Source: Actinoallomurus sp.
GTDB lineage: Bacteria; Actinomycetota; Actinomycetes; Streptosporangiales; Streptosporangiaceae
Reading direction: 5' to 3'
Assembly (NCBI GenBank): GCA_025964685.1
Contig: JAOPYG010000220.1
Coordinates: forward strand, 1-46,581
DNA length: 46,581 nt
Shown: positions 24,748-33,529 of the stretch, in pieces
How the letters are laid out: each line of letters opens with the position of its first letter
Position numbering within the stretch: the stretch's first letter is position 1
The notes under the pieces: generated by a model
The model's input: only the letters and a program-made list of their open reading frames with translations
Told to the model about the DNA's origin: nothing
Databases searched by the model: none
Program-made: the position numbers and the translations under genes

Positions 24748-25983
24748 ATGGCAATCGACATCGTCACGCCGGAGCTCTACGAGACGAGGGGCTTCCCAGA
24801 TGAGGACTTCCGCCGGCTGCGCCGCGAGTCGCCCGTGTACTGGCACGAGGATCCCGCCCGCAATGTGCCCGGCTTCTGGGCGGTGACCAGGTACGACGAC
24901 GTCGTCCACGTGTCGCGGCACCCGGAGGTGTTCTCCTCGCACGTGCGCACGTCGATGTTCGAGGAGTTCGCCGACGAGGACATCAGCCTCTACCAGCTGA
25001 TGATGCTGTTCATGGACCCTCCTCAGCACACCCGGCAGCGGAGCTTCGTCAACCGCGGCTTCACGCCGCGCATGATCAAGCAGCTCGAGGAGCACATCCG
25101 CGACGTCGGCCACCGGCTCATCGACGAGGTCGTGACCCGCGGCGAGGCCTGCTTCGTCCGCGACATCGCCGCACCGTTCCCGCTGTACGTGATCTGCGAG
25201 CTGATCGGCGCGCCGGTCGAGGACCGGCAGCAGATCTTCGACTGGTCCAACGCCCTCATCGGGTTCGACGACCCCGACTTCGCCAGCTCCGCCGAGCACG
25301 CGCGCGACGTGTCGGCGCTGATCCTCGACTACGCCCACGAGCTGGCCGCTCAGCGCAGGAGGCAGCCGCGCGACGACATCGCGACGAGCCTGCTGGAGCC
25401 GGACGCCGACGGCCGGCGGCTCGGCGCGGACGAGTTCGCGATGTTCATCCTGCTGCTGATCATGGCGGGCAACGAGACCACCCGTAACGCCGCCTCCGGC
25501 GGCATGCTCGCGTTCTTCCAGCACCCGGAGCAGTGGCGCCGGCTGATCGGCAACCGCGGCCTCCTCAGGACCACCGCCGACGAGATCGTGCGGTGGGTCT
25601 GCCCGGTCAACCTGTTCCGGCGCACGGCGCTCAGCGACACCGAACTGCGCGGACAGCGCATCGCCGAGGGCGACAAGGTCGTGATGTTCTACTCCTCTGC
25701 CAACCGCGACGAGGACATCTTCGACGACCCGTACGCCTTCGACGTCGGCCGCGACCCCAACCCCCAGATCGGGTTCGGCGGAGGAGGCCCGCACTTCTGC
25801 CTGGGCACGCACCTGGCCCGGCTCGAGCTGACCGTGCTGTTCGAGCTGCTGCTGGACCGGATGCCCGACATCCGGCAGGCGGGCGAGGCGCGCCGGCTGC
25901 GCTCCAACTTCATCAACGGCATCAAGGAGATGCCGGTGCGCTTCACTCCGTCCGAGCGTCTGACTAGAACAAGTTCCATTTAG
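24748..25983 (+). CDS. Cytochrome P450, CYP125/CYP124-like (first of tandem pair)
   Basis: This is a 411-residue soluble P450. The I-helix motif is MAGNETTRN, as in CYP125 (most P450s have AGxDTT). The ExxR is in DEIVRW, and the haem loop is FGGGGPHFCLGTHLARLE with C351 as haem ligand. MLFMDPPQHTRQRSFVNRGFTP and WSNALIGFDDPDF resemble CYP125 passages. Such P450s hydroxylate the terminal methyl (C26/C27) of sterols. It needs a ferredoxin, and a candidate is encoded at 42381. RBS is GGAGG. The last residues, LTRTSSI, are encoded by bases that also form a KstR-like operator for the next gene. The subfamily cannot be fixed by eye. Confidence 0.83.
   Translation: MAIDIVTPELYETRGFPDEDFRRLRRESPVYWHEDPARNVPGFWAVTRYDDVVHVSRHPEVFSSHVRTSMFEEFADEDISLYQLMMLFMDPPQHTRQRSFVNRGFTPRMIKQLEEHIRDVGHRLIDEVVTRGEACFVRDIAAPFPLYVICELIGAPVEDRQQIFDWSNALIGFDDPDFASSAEHARDVSALILDYAHELAAQRRRQPRDDIATSLLEPDADGRRLGADEFAMFILLLIMAGNETTRNAASGGMLAFFQHPEQWRRLIGNRGLLRTTADEIVRWVCPVNLFRRTALSDTELRGQRIAEGDKVVMFYSSANRDEDIFDDPYAFDVGRDPNPQIGFGGGGPHFCLGTHLARLELTVLFELLLDRMPDIRQAGEARRLRSNFINGIKEMPVRFTPSERLTRTSSI
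25965..25978 (+). promoter_or_regulatory. KstR-like operator inside the 3' end of the first P450 gene
   Basis: TAGAACAAGTTCCA is a full match to TnnAACnnGTTnnA. It overlaps codons for the final residues of the first P450 and lies 54 bases upstream of the second P450 start. Confidence 0.75.
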
Positions 25984-26032
25984 CCGCGACGTCGTTTACG
26001 CTCAGGAATCCCACCCTCAAAGGGCGGTTGCC

Positions 26033-27238
26033 ATGGACATCGACCTCGTCGACCCCGACCTGTACGCGAACGACGGCATCCCGCACGAGCAGTTCCAGTG
26101 GCTCCGGGGGCACGCACCGGTGTACCGGCACCACGGCGATCCGAACTTCTGGGCGATAACCCGCTTCGACGACGTCGTGCACGTCTCGCGGCACCCCGAG
26201 ATCTTCTCCTCGCACCGCAGGCTCGCGCTCTTCCACGAGCCGACGGACGAGCACCTCGTGCTGCAGCGGATGATGATGCTCAACCAGGACCCGCCGGAGC
26301 ACACGCGGAAGCGTTCGATCGTGAACCGCGGCTTCACGCCGCGCACGATCGGCAAGCTGGAGGAGCACATCCGCGTGATCTGCGACTCCCTGATCGACGA
26401 GATCGCGGACCAGGGCGAGGCCGACTTCGTCCACGACATCTCCGCGCCGCTGCCGCTGTACGTGATCTGCGAGCTCCTCGGCGCCCCTCCGGAGGACCGG
26501 GAGAAGATCTTCGACTGGTCCAACCGCCTGATCGCCCAGGACGACCCGGAGTTCCGCACGCCGGGCGACGACGGCATGGCCGCCGCCGGCGAGCTGTACG
26601 CCTACGCGAACGAGCTGGCCGTACGCCGCCGCGAGCAGCCCCGCGACGACATCGTGACCAAGCTCCTCCAGCCGCACGACGGCGAGGAACTCTCGGTCGA
26701 TGAGTTCGACCTTTTCGTGATGCTGCTGACGGTGGCCGGCAACGAGACGACCCGCAACGCCGCCTCCGGCGGCATGCTGGCGTTCTTCGAGCACCCGGAT
26801 CAATGGCGTCGCCTCCTCGACGGGCACGCGCCCGGGGGCGGTCGGCTGTCGGAGACGTTCCCCGACGAGATCGTGCGCTGGGTCAGCCCGGTCAACATGT
26901 TCCGGCGCACGGCGGTGCGCGACACCGACCTGGGCGGCCAGCGCATCGCGGAGGGCGACAAGGTGGTCGTGTTCTACTCCTCGGCCAACCGCGACGAGGA
27001 CGTCTTCGGCGACCCGTACGCCTTCGACATCGGCCGCGACCCCAACCCGCAGATCGGGTTCGGCGGCGGCGGACCGCACTTCTGCCTGGGCGCGCACCTG
27101 GCCCGGATGGAGCTGCGGGTGCTGTTCGAGGCACTCCTGGAGCGGATGCCGGACATCGCGCAGGCCGGCGAGGCGCGCCGGCTGCGGTCGAACTTCATCA
27201 ACGGCATCAAGGAGATGCCGGTCCGTTTCTCCGGCTAA
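26033..27238 (+). CDS. Cytochrome P450, CYP125/CYP124-like (second of tandem pair)
   Basis: This 401-residue P450 is a paralogue of its upstream neighbour along the whole length. It shares VAGNETTRNAASGGMLAFF, DEIVRWVSPVNMFRRTA, IGFGGGGPHFCLGAHLARME with haem ligand C351, and the ending LRSNFINGIKEMPVRF. It differs most in residues 60-85 and 175-200, regions that line the substrate pocket in this clan, so substrate range may differ. ATG 26033 has only AAAGGG upstream. A KstR-like box lies in front of it, within the end of the first P450. Like the first, it probably oxidises a sterol side chain. Confidence 0.83.
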   Translation: MDIDLVDPDLYANDGIPHEQFQWLRGHAPVYRHHGDPNFWAITRFDDVVHVSRHPEIFSSHRRLALFHEPTDEHLVLQRMMMLNQDPPEHTRKRSIVNRGFTPRTIGKLEEHIRVICDSLIDEIADQGEADFVHDISAPLPLYVICELLGAPPEDREKIFDWSNRLIAQDDPEFRTPGDDGMAAAGELYAYANELAVRRREQPRDDIVTKLLQPHDGEELSVDEFDLFVMLLTVAGNETTRNAASGGMLAFFEHPDQWRRLLDGHAPGGGRLSETFPDEIVRWVSPVNMFRRTAVRDTDLGGQRIAEGDKVVVFYSSANRDEDVFGDPYAFDIGRDPNPQIGFGGGGPHFCLGAHLARMELRVLFEALLERMPDIAQAGEARRLRSNFINGIKEMPVRFSG

Positions 27239-27347
27239 GTGGCGTTCACCACCTTTTGGACTTGGTGCCTAATATCGAACGCGCAGGTAGGACCGGTCAG
27301 GCTAAGGTCTTAGTTCGCTGAGTGGCACCTTTTCGGGAGGGGCGAGC

Positions 27348-28637
27348 GTGGATGAGGTAGACGAACCGTTGCGCGTCGCACTGCTCTCGTACCGGAGTAA
27401 ACCCCACTGCGGCGGCCAGGGCGTCTATCTTCGCCACCTGTCCCGCGAACTGCTCGATCTCGGGCACCACGTCGACGTCTTCTCCGGCCAGCCGTACCCC
27501 GAGCTCGACCGGGACGAGATCACCCTGCACCGGATCCCCAGCCTGGACCTCTACGCCGACGAGAACCCCTTCCGCACGCCCAGGTTGTCGGAGTTCCGCG
27601 ACTGGATCGACGTGCTGGAGTTCGCCCACATGCGCACGGGCGGCTTCCCCGAGCCGCTGACCTTCAGCCTCCGGGTGCTGCGCGAGCTGCGCAGGCGGCG
27701 CGAAGCGTACGACGTGATCCACGACAACCAGGTGCTCGGCTACGGCAACCTCGGCATCCCGCGCCTCGGCCTGCCCCTCGTGACGAGCATCCATCACCCG
27801 ATCAGCGTCGACCGGCGCATCGAGCTCGAGGCCGCCAAGGGGCTCAAGCAGCGGTTCGGCAAGCGGCGCTGGTACGGCTTCGTCCGGATGCAGGCACGCG
27901 TCGCCGCCCGCGTCGGCCCGGTCCTGACCGTCTCCGGCTCCTCCAAGCACGACATCGTCCGCGACTTCGGCGTCCTCCCCGAGCAGGTGCACATCCTGCC
28001 GCTCGGCGTCGACGACCATCACTTCCACCCGCGCGGCGAGCGGGTCCGCGGCCGCATCGTCGCCGTCGCCAGCGCGGACTCACCGCTCAAGGGCGTCTCG
28101 ACACTCCTGCGCGCGGTCGCGAAACTGGCCACCGAGCGCGACGTGCACGTCGTGGTCGTCGGCCGGCCGACGCCGGGCGGCCCGACCGACAAGCTCGTCG
28201 GCGAGCTGTCCCTCGGCGACCGCGTCCGCTTCGTGTCCGGCATCTCCGACGACGAGCTGGGCGAGCTGCTCGCGAGCGCCGAGATCGCGGCGGTCCCCTC
28301 CCTGTACGAAGGGTTCTCCCTGCCCGCGGTCGAGCACATGGCCTCGGGCACTCCCCTCGTCGCCAGCCGTACCGGCGCGCTGCCCGAGGTGGTCGGCGAC
28401 GCCGCCGTCCTCGTCGAGCCGGGCGACGTCGAGGAGCTGGCCGCCGCCTTCCGGCGGCTGCACGACTCCCCCGAAGAACGCGAACGCGTCGGCGCCGCCG
28501 GCTACGCCCGCGTCCAGGAGCGCTTCACCTGGTCCGCCGTCGCGCGCGCCACCGTCCGTCACTACCAGGACGCCATCGCCCGCCGCGCGGCGGGCACCGT
28601 ACGAAAGGAGCACGGCCCTGCTGACCGTGGACTTTGA
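27348..28637 (+). CDS. Glycosyltransferase family 4 (GT-B fold)
   Basis: The 429-residue product has the GT4 layout. The N-terminal Rossmann domain begins RVALLSYRSKPHCGGQGVYL, with a GGQGVY loop as in GT4 acceptors. The C-terminal domain contains IVAVASADSPLKGVSTLLRA and the EX7E motif EGFSLPAVEHMASGTPLVAS, which binds the donor nucleotide sugar. GTG 27348 follows GGGAGGGG. It would transfer a sugar in the cytoplasm with retention. Its end overlaps the start of a methyltransferase, and a prenyltransferase-fold gene follows, so three genes form one operon. The product of the cluster is unknown; a cell-envelope or lipid-linked glycoconjugate is possible. Confidence 0.85.
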   Translation: MDEVDEPLRVALLSYRSKPHCGGQGVYLRHLSRELLDLGHHVDVFSGQPYPELDRDEITLHRIPSLDLYADENPFRTPRLSEFRDWIDVLEFAHMRTGGFPEPLTFSLRVLRELRRRREAYDVIHDNQVLGYGNLGIPRLGLPLVTSIHHPISVDRRIELEAAKGLKQRFGKRRWYGFVRMQARVAARVGPVLTVSGSSKHDIVRDFGVLPEQVHILPLGVDDHHFHPRGERVRGRIVAVASADSPLKGVSTLLRAVAKLATERDVHVVVVGRPTPGGPTDKLVGELSLGDRVRFVSGISDDELGELLASAEIAAVPSLYEGFSLPAVEHMASGTPLVASRTGALPEVVGDAAVLVEPGDVEELAAAFRRLHDSPEERERVGAAGYARVQERFTWSAVARATVRHYQDAIARRAAGTVRKEHGPADRGL

Positions 28638-29367
28638 CCGGTTCCGTGTCTCGCCCGGCGAGCACGTGCTCGACATGGGCTGTGGCGCCGGCCGGCACGC
28701 GTTCGAGCTCTATCGGCGCGGCGCGAACGTCGTGGCGTTCGACCGCGACGAAAAGGAGCTGGCGGCGGTCGCGACGATGTTCGGTGCCATGGAGCTCGAG
28801 GATCAGGTGCCCGCGGAGGCTTCGGCGCGGACCGTGACGGGCGACGCGCTCAGCCTGCCGTTCCCCGACGACTCCTTCGACAAGATCGTCGCCGCCGAGG
28901 TGCTGGAGCACATCCCGGACGACATGGCGGCGATGACCGAGCTGCTGCGCGTGCTCAAGCCCGGCGGCCGGCTCGCCGTCACCGTGCCCTCGTGGCTGCC
29001 CGAGCGCATCTGCTGGGCGCTGTCGGAGGACTACCACACCGCTCCGGGCGGGCACGTGCGCATCTACACGCGCGCCGAGCTGGAGGCCAAGCTCAAGGCC
29101 ATCGGATTCGAGGTCGGCGGCCACCACCACGCGCACGGCCTGCACGCGCCGTACTGGTGGATCAAGTGCGCGGTGGGCGTGAGCAACGAGGCCCACCCGC
29201 TCGCCAGGGCCTACCACCAGCTGCTGGTCTGGGACATCATGAAGCGCCCCCGCGCCACCCGCCTGGCCGACCGCGTGCTCAACCCGCTCATCGGCAAGAG
29301 CATCGTCGTCTACTTCACCAAACCGACCGCGCCGGCATCGCGGGAGCGGGCGCATGCGGCGGCCTGA
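28618..29367 (+). CDS. SAM-dependent methyltransferase (class I), probable CTG start
   Basis: This 249-residue enzyme has the class I motifs HVLDMGCGAGRHAFELYRRG (motif I), VVAFDRDEKEL, FDKIVAAEVLEHIPDD and LRVLKPGGRLAVTVPSW. The usual start codons in frame begin only at GTG 28627, 16 bases after AAAGGAG (28604-28610). CTG at 28618 is 7 bases after that site and gives LLTVDFDRF, like the MLTVDFDR start I remember for related proteins, so CTG is chosen. It overlaps the end of the GT4 gene. The acceptor is unknown. Its C-terminal third has ALSEDYHTAPGGHVRIYTR and GVSNEAHPLARAYHQLL, typical of this cluster-associated group. Confidence 0.78.
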   Translation: MLTVDFDRFRVSPGEHVLDMGCGAGRHAFELYRRGANVVAFDRDEKELAAVATMFGAMELEDQVPAEASARTVTGDALSLPFPDDSFDKIVAAEVLEHIPDDMAAMTELLRVLKPGGRLAVTVPSWLPERICWALSEDYHTAPGGHVRIYTRAELEAKLKAIGFEVGGHHHAHGLHAPYWWIKCAVGVSNEAHPLARAYHQLLVWDIMKRPRATRLADRVLNPLIGKSIVVYFTKPTAPASRERAHAAA

Positions 29368-30472
29368 CGCCGTACCGGGAATCCTGGCCTCCGCCGACCT
29401 CGCCGCCACCGCACAGTCCATCGCCGCACAGCAGGAGCCGTCGGGCGCCATCCCGTGGTTCGCTCCCACGGACGGCGTGCCCGGCCACGTCGACACCTGG
29501 AACCACATCGAGGCCGCGATGGCACTGTCCACCGCCGGTCTGGCCGCCGAGGCCCGGCGAGCGTACGACTGGGTACGCCGCGTCCAGCGCGAGGACGGCT
29601 CATGGCCCGCCAAATGGGTCATCGGTGAGGTGACCGAGCCGGGCTCGGAGTCCAACCACGCCGCGTACCTCGCCGTCGGCGTCTGGCACGAGCTGACGCT
29701 GACCGGCGACCTCACCTTCGCCGCGCACATGTGGCCGTCCGTACGCCGGGCCGTCGACTTCGTCCTGGGCCTGCAGAGCGCCCGCGGCGAGATCATGTGG
29801 ATGCGCAACCCCGACGGCTCCATCGCCGACCACGCCCTGCTCACCGGCTGCTCGTCGATCTACCAGTCCCTGCGCTGCGCGGTCGCGCTGGCCGAGCACC
29901 TCGACGAGCCCCAACCGGACTGGGAACTGGCCGCGGACCAGCTCGGCCACGTCGTCGCCTGCCACCCGGAGGCGTTCGCGGACAAGAACCGGTTCTCGAT
30001 GGACTGGTACTACCCCATCCTCAGCGGGCCCCTCCGCGGACCCGCGGCGTACCGCCGGATCGACGAGCGGTGGGACGACTTCGTGGTCGCCGGGCTGGGC
30101 TGCCGGTGCGTCTCGGACCAGCCCTGGGTGACGGGCGCGGAGAGCTGCGAGCTCGTCCTCGCGCTGGACGCGATGGGCGACACGGCACGGGCCCGCGAAC
30201 TCTTCGCCACCATCCAGCACCTGCGGCACGAGGACGGGTCGTACTGGACGGGCTGGCAGTACGCCGACCAGCGGCACTTCCCGGGCGACCGGTCGACCTA
30301 CACGGCCGCCGCCGTGATCCTTGCCGCCGACGCCCTGGCCGACGCCTCCCCGGCCGCCCGCATCTTCAAGCGCGTCGCCGACCGCGACCTCGGCCCGTCG
30401 GAGCCGGCGGACCCGGTCGCCTGCGGCTGTGAGTCCCGGTCGATGGCCGACCCGATCCACACCCGCCGCTGA
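29354..30472 (+). CDS. Prenyltransferase/squalene-cyclase-like alpha-barrel protein
   Basis: The product has 372 residues with repeated helical hairpins containing QEPSGAIPWF, VQREDGSWPAKW and HEDGSYWTGWQY. These QxxDGSW-like units are typical of (alpha/alpha)6 barrels of the terpene cyclase, prenyltransferase and glycosidase type. Acidic residues that could act as catalyst are present (for example SMDWYYPIL), but no DxDD or DDxxD motif is seen, so a terpene cyclase activity is not supported. The start overlaps the methyltransferase end by 14 bases. Conserved co-occurrence with GT4 and a methyltransferase suggests a joint pathway. Exact reaction unknown. Confidence 0.65.
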   Translation: MRRPDAVPGILASADLAATAQSIAAQQEPSGAIPWFAPTDGVPGHVDTWNHIEAAMALSTAGLAAEARRAYDWVRRVQREDGSWPAKWVIGEVTEPGSESNHAAYLAVGVWHELTLTGDLTFAAHMWPSVRRAVDFVLGLQSARGEIMWMRNPDGSIADHALLTGCSSIYQSLRCAVALAEHLDEPQPDWELAADQLGHVVACHPEAFADKNRFSMDWYYPILSGPLRGPAAYRRIDERWDDFVVAGLGCRCVSDQPWVTGAESCELVLALDAMGDTARARELFATIQHLRHEDGSYWTGWQYADQRHFPGDRSTYTAAAVILAADALADASPAARIFKRVADRDLGPSEPADPVACGCESRSMADPIHTRR

Positions 30473-30540
30473 ACGGCGCTTCCCGAACTCAGGCGGGAAT
30501 CCGGTTGCCGCCGGGACTTCCCGGTCAGGAGGATCGTGGC

Positions 30541-31086
30541 ATGCGCGTGGAAGAACTCACTCGCCTCGAAGAGGCCGGGACCGTGCCCGAGCTGCTGCTG
30601 TTCTGGGGGCACCGGCCCCCTCCCGGCGGCGGAGTGGGCACGGGCTGCCTCAGCCAGTGGTATCCGGCACCGTTCACGGCCGACGGCGTGCGGTACGCCA
30701 CGGCCGAGCACTACATGATGGCGGGCAAGGCACGGCTGTTCGGTGACGCCGAGGCCGAGCGGCTCGTGCTCGCGTCCGGCGATCCGGGCAAGGCGAAGGG
30801 TGCCGGACGCCGGGTCCGCGGTTTTGACGAGGACACCTGGGCCGCGCACCGCTACGACCTCGTCGTCGCCGCGAACACGGCCAAGTTCGGGCAGCATCCG
30901 GCCCTGGGGGCGTTCCTGCTGGGCACCGGTGAGCGCGTGCTGGTCGAGGCGAGCCCGTACGACACGGTCTGGGGCATCGGGCTGTCCGCGGCTCAGCCGG
31001 AGGCGCGGCACCCGTCACAGTGGCGCGGCCTCAACCTGCTCGGCTTCGCCCTGATGGACGTACGCCGCGGGCTCCATGATGCCTAG
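30541..31086 (+). CDS. NADAR family protein (N-glycosidase, YbiA/DUF1768-like)
   Basis: This 181-residue protein matches NADAR: FWGHRPPPGGGVGTGCLSQW at the start, YATAEHYMMAGKARLFGD with the conserved Glu-His, GKAKGAGRRVRGFD, ANTAKFGQHP and DTVWGIGLSA near the end. NADAR proteins act on N-glycosidic bonds of riboflavin intermediates or of ADP-ribosylated guanine in nucleic acid, so a cytoplasmic damage-removal role is plausible. ATG 30541 has AGGAGG at 30527-30532. The gene converges with the PfkB kinase gene; only 2 bases separate their stops. The pairing with an ADP-ribosylglycohydrolase operon may be meaningful. Confidence 0.85.
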   Translation: MRVEELTRLEEAGTVPELLLFWGHRPPPGGGVGTGCLSQWYPAPFTADGVRYATAEHYMMAGKARLFGDAEAERLVLASGDPGKAKGAGRRVRGFDEDTWAAHRYDLVVAANTAKFGQHPALGAFLLGTGERVLVEASPYDTVWGIGLSAAQPEARHPSQWRGLNLLGFALMDVRRGLHDA

Positions 31087-31088
31087 TC

Positions 31089-32021
31089 TCAACCCCCGTC
31101 CAGGAACCGATCGACTTCCTCCCGGCTCGGTGCCGTCGCGGGGCCGCGCCGCGTGACGGCGAGGGCGGACGCGGCGTTGGCCCGTCGTGCGGCACGTTCC
31201 GGCGGCAGCCCGTCCGCGAGCGCGGCGACGAACACGCCGACGTGCGCGTCGCCGGCGCCGTTGCTGTCGACGGCCGTCACCTCGAAGGCGGGGATCCGCA
31301 GGGTTCCGGAACCGGGCATGGCGAGGATGCAGCCGCGCGGACCCATGCGGAGCACGACGCCGGAACGTCCGGTCCTCCGGGCCAGCGCGACGGCGGCCTG
31401 ATCCGGGTCGGCGTGCCCGGTCATCGCGGTCGCCTCGTCGTGGTTGCAGCTCCACCAGTCCGTGCGGTCGAGCACCGGCCCGAGCACGTCGGCGGGGATG
31501 TCGGCGACCAGCGGTCCGGGGTCCACGACCACGGTGGCGTCGCCCGGCAGCGTCCCGAGCCAGTGCGTGAGAGCGGCCTGGTTGGCCGGGTACAGCAGGC
31601 CGTAGCCGGACACGTAGATCGCGTCGCCGCTTCGCAGGCCGATCCCGGCGAGCTGTTCGTACGTCAGGGTGGCCTCCGCGCCGACGCTCGTCGCGAACGT
31701 GCGTTCCCCGTCGCCGTCGACGAACGCGACGTCGAAGCCGGTGTCCGCGTCTGGAGTCGCCTTCTGCAGGATGGAGATGCCGGCCTCGGCGAGCCGGGCG
31801 CGGGCGAGTTCACCGAAGGGGCCGCTGCCGTGCGCGCCGCCGTAAGCGACCTCGATGCCCTGGCGTGCGCTCGCCACCATGACGTTGTAGCCGCCGCCGG
31901 GCGTCACCTGGCTGGAGGTGGCGAGCACGTCGCCGCCGGGTCGCGGAAGCGCGGGAACCTCCATGACGAGGTCGATGACCACGTTACCGACGTGGACCAG
32001 CCGGTTGACCGGGCTGCTCAT
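31089..32021 (-). CDS. PfkB-family sugar/nucleoside kinase
   Basis: This 310-residue kinase has the PfkB features: RLVHVGNVVIDLVMEVPALP with the GNxxxD start, VTPGGGYNVMVASARQG (GGG-x-N motif), DWWSCNHDEATAMTG, and AVDSNGAGDAHVGVFVAAL with the anion-hole GAGD Asp as base. It phosphorylates a sugar or nucleoside with ATP. ATG 32021 overlaps the stop of the NCS1 permease gene (ATGA), so it is the last gene of the GntR operon. It resembles YegV in context. The substrate is probably what the permease imports, and may be released by the ADP-ribosylglycohydrolase-like enzyme. Confidence 0.85.
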   Translation of the reverse strand: MSSPVNRLVHVGNVVIDLVMEVPALPRPGGDVLATSSQVTPGGGYNVMVASARQGIEVAYGGAHGSGPFGELARARLAEAGISILQKATPDADTGFDVAFVDGDGERTFATSVGAEATLTYEQLAGIGLRSGDAIYVSGYGLLYPANQAALTHWLGTLPGDATVVVDPGPLVADIPADVLGPVLDRTDWWSCNHDEATAMTGHADPDQAAVALARRTGRSGVVLRMGPRGCILAMPGSGTLRIPAFEVTAVDSNGAGDAHVGVFVAALADGLPPERAARRANAASALAVTRRGPATAPSREEVDRFLDGG

Positions 32022-33487
32022 GAGCTCACCTCGCTCACCGTCCGGGCCGGCTGCCCCTCTTGGGGTGCGGCGCCACGGCCCGTCACGGCCCGGAGAGCGA
32101 GGTAGAGGACGGCGGCGACGGCGAAGGCGACGAGCCAGCCGAGCCCGTTGCGCGCGGGCCAGGTCTTCGAGAGCGGTCCGGCGAACCACACCTCCGTCTC
32201 GGAGGTCTGGGCCACGGTGAAGAGCAGCCCGGTGACGATGCCGGCGACCCATGCGACGAAGGCGGACCAGGCCACACCGCCGCGGTGCCAGTAGACGCCG
32301 GCGCGCGTGGTGTCCATCAGCCCGGAGGGGTCGTACTCCCGCCGGGTGAGCATGTCCACGAGGAAGACCGCCACCCAGGAGGTGATCGCGACGGCGAGAA
32401 GGGAGATGAAGGTGATGAACGGGCCGTAGAAGTTCTTGGCGATCAGCATCAGGTAGACGCCGCCGGCCAGCGTGAGCACCACGTCGATGCTGACGGCGAA
32501 CACACGACGGAGACGGACACCCAAGGTGATCATGGTGAGACCCGCGGAGTACACGGACAGGTGGTTGGACAGCAGGAGGCCGCCGAAGGCCGTGAGCAGG
32601 TACGGGATGGCCATCCACGACGGCAGCATGGCCTGGATCGCCGCCACCGGGTCGGACGCGGCGGCGAGGGTGTGGTCGCCGGTCGACAGCAGGCCGCCCA
32701 GCGTGATGAGAAGGACCAGCGGGATGCCGGCGCCGGCCGCGGCGGCCGCGATGATCCGGCGGCTGGAGACCCGCCGCGGCTGGTAGCGCGCCATGTCGGC
32801 TCCGGCGTTCGCCCAGCCGATGCCCGTTCCTCCGGCGATCACACCGATCCCGGCGATCACCGCGCTGGCCGGTGCGGCGTGTGCGTGCAGGACCGCGTGC
32901 CAGTGCACCTTCGTGACGAGAAAACCGCCCACGATGAGGTTGAGGACGCCGAAGACGTACGTCGCCTTCTGCTGGATCCACACCAGGGTGGCATGGCCCA
33001 GTCCGGAAACGAGCAGGGTGAGGGCCACGAAGGCGAGCAGGCAGACGATGGTGAGCGCGGAACTTGCTCCCACGCCGAAGGCGAGATGCAGGATGGCGAG
33101 CAGCGCGTACGCGGCGGTGGTGGTGTTCACCACCTCCCAGCCGACCCGCGACAGCCAGGACACCAGCGTGGGACCGTGGTTGCCTCGTGGACCGAACACC
33201 GCGCGGGACAGTGTCATGCTCGGCGCCCCGCCCCACTTGCCCGCGACGCTGATGAGTCCGACGACGGCGAACGAGCCGAAGGAGCCGATGGCGCCGACGA
33301 GCACGGCCTGCCAGATGTTCATGCCGCGCAGTGCGACCAGGGTGGCGCCGAGGGGCAGCGCGAGGATGGAGATGTTGGCGGCGAACCACACCCAGAAGAG
33401 CTCGAGCGGGTTGCCGTGCCGTTCGTCGCCGGGCACCGGCTCGATGCCGCGGGTCTCCACGGCGCCGACCTTGTTGTCACTGGTCAT
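32018..33487 (-). CDS. NCS1-family permease (purine/cytosine/nucleoside type)
   Basis: The 489-residue product has about 12 hydrophobic helices. The early NPLELFWVWFAANISILALP fits the NCS1/CodB-type start (FxWFxANI), and PSMTLSRAVFGPRGN corresponds to the conserved helix 3 loop. It would import a nucleobase, nucleoside or related compound with a cation. Stop and next start overlap (ATGA). The hydrolase gene lies 42 bases upstream. In E. coli the corresponding position is held by the nucleoside MFS transporter YegT, so the substrate is likely nucleoside-like. Confidence 0.85.
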   Translation of the reverse strand: MTSDNKVGAVETRGIEPVPGDERHGNPLELFWVWFAANISILALPLGATLVALRGMNIWQAVLVGAIGSFGSFAVVGLISVAGKWGGAPSMTLSRAVFGPRGNHGPTLVSWLSRVGWEVVNTTTAAYALLAILHLAFGVGASSALTIVCLLAFVALTLLVSGLGHATLVWIQQKATYVFGVLNLIVGGFLVTKVHWHAVLHAHAAPASAVIAGIGVIAGGTGIGWANAGADMARYQPRRVSSRRIIAAAAAGAGIPLVLLITLGGLLSTGDHTLAAASDPVAAIQAMLPSWMAIPYLLTAFGGLLLSNHLSVYSAGLTMITLGVRLRRVFAVSIDVVLTLAGGVYLMLIAKNFYGPFITFISLLAVAITSWVAVFLVDMLTRREYDPSGLMDTTRAGVYWHRGGVAWSAFVAWVAGIVTGLLFTVAQTSETEVWFAGPLSKTWPARNGLGWLVAFAVAAVLYLALRAVTGRGAAPQEGQPARTVSEVSS

Positions 33488-33529
33488 GTGACCTTCTTCG
33501 GAGGAGAGAGATCAGGTGGGGCGGGGCGG

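Noticed and set aside
29985..29996. AGAACCGGTTCT, a perfect palindrome resembling the KstR core.
   Set aside because: It lies in the middle of the prenyltransferase-fold gene, with outer positions not matching, and serves no obvious promoter.
31089..33389. A 766-residue minus-strand frame spanning the NCS1 permease and PfkB genes.
   Set aside because: The upstream two thirds run out of frame through the permease, are Arg/Pro rich and resemble nothing. The real PfkB starts at 32021.
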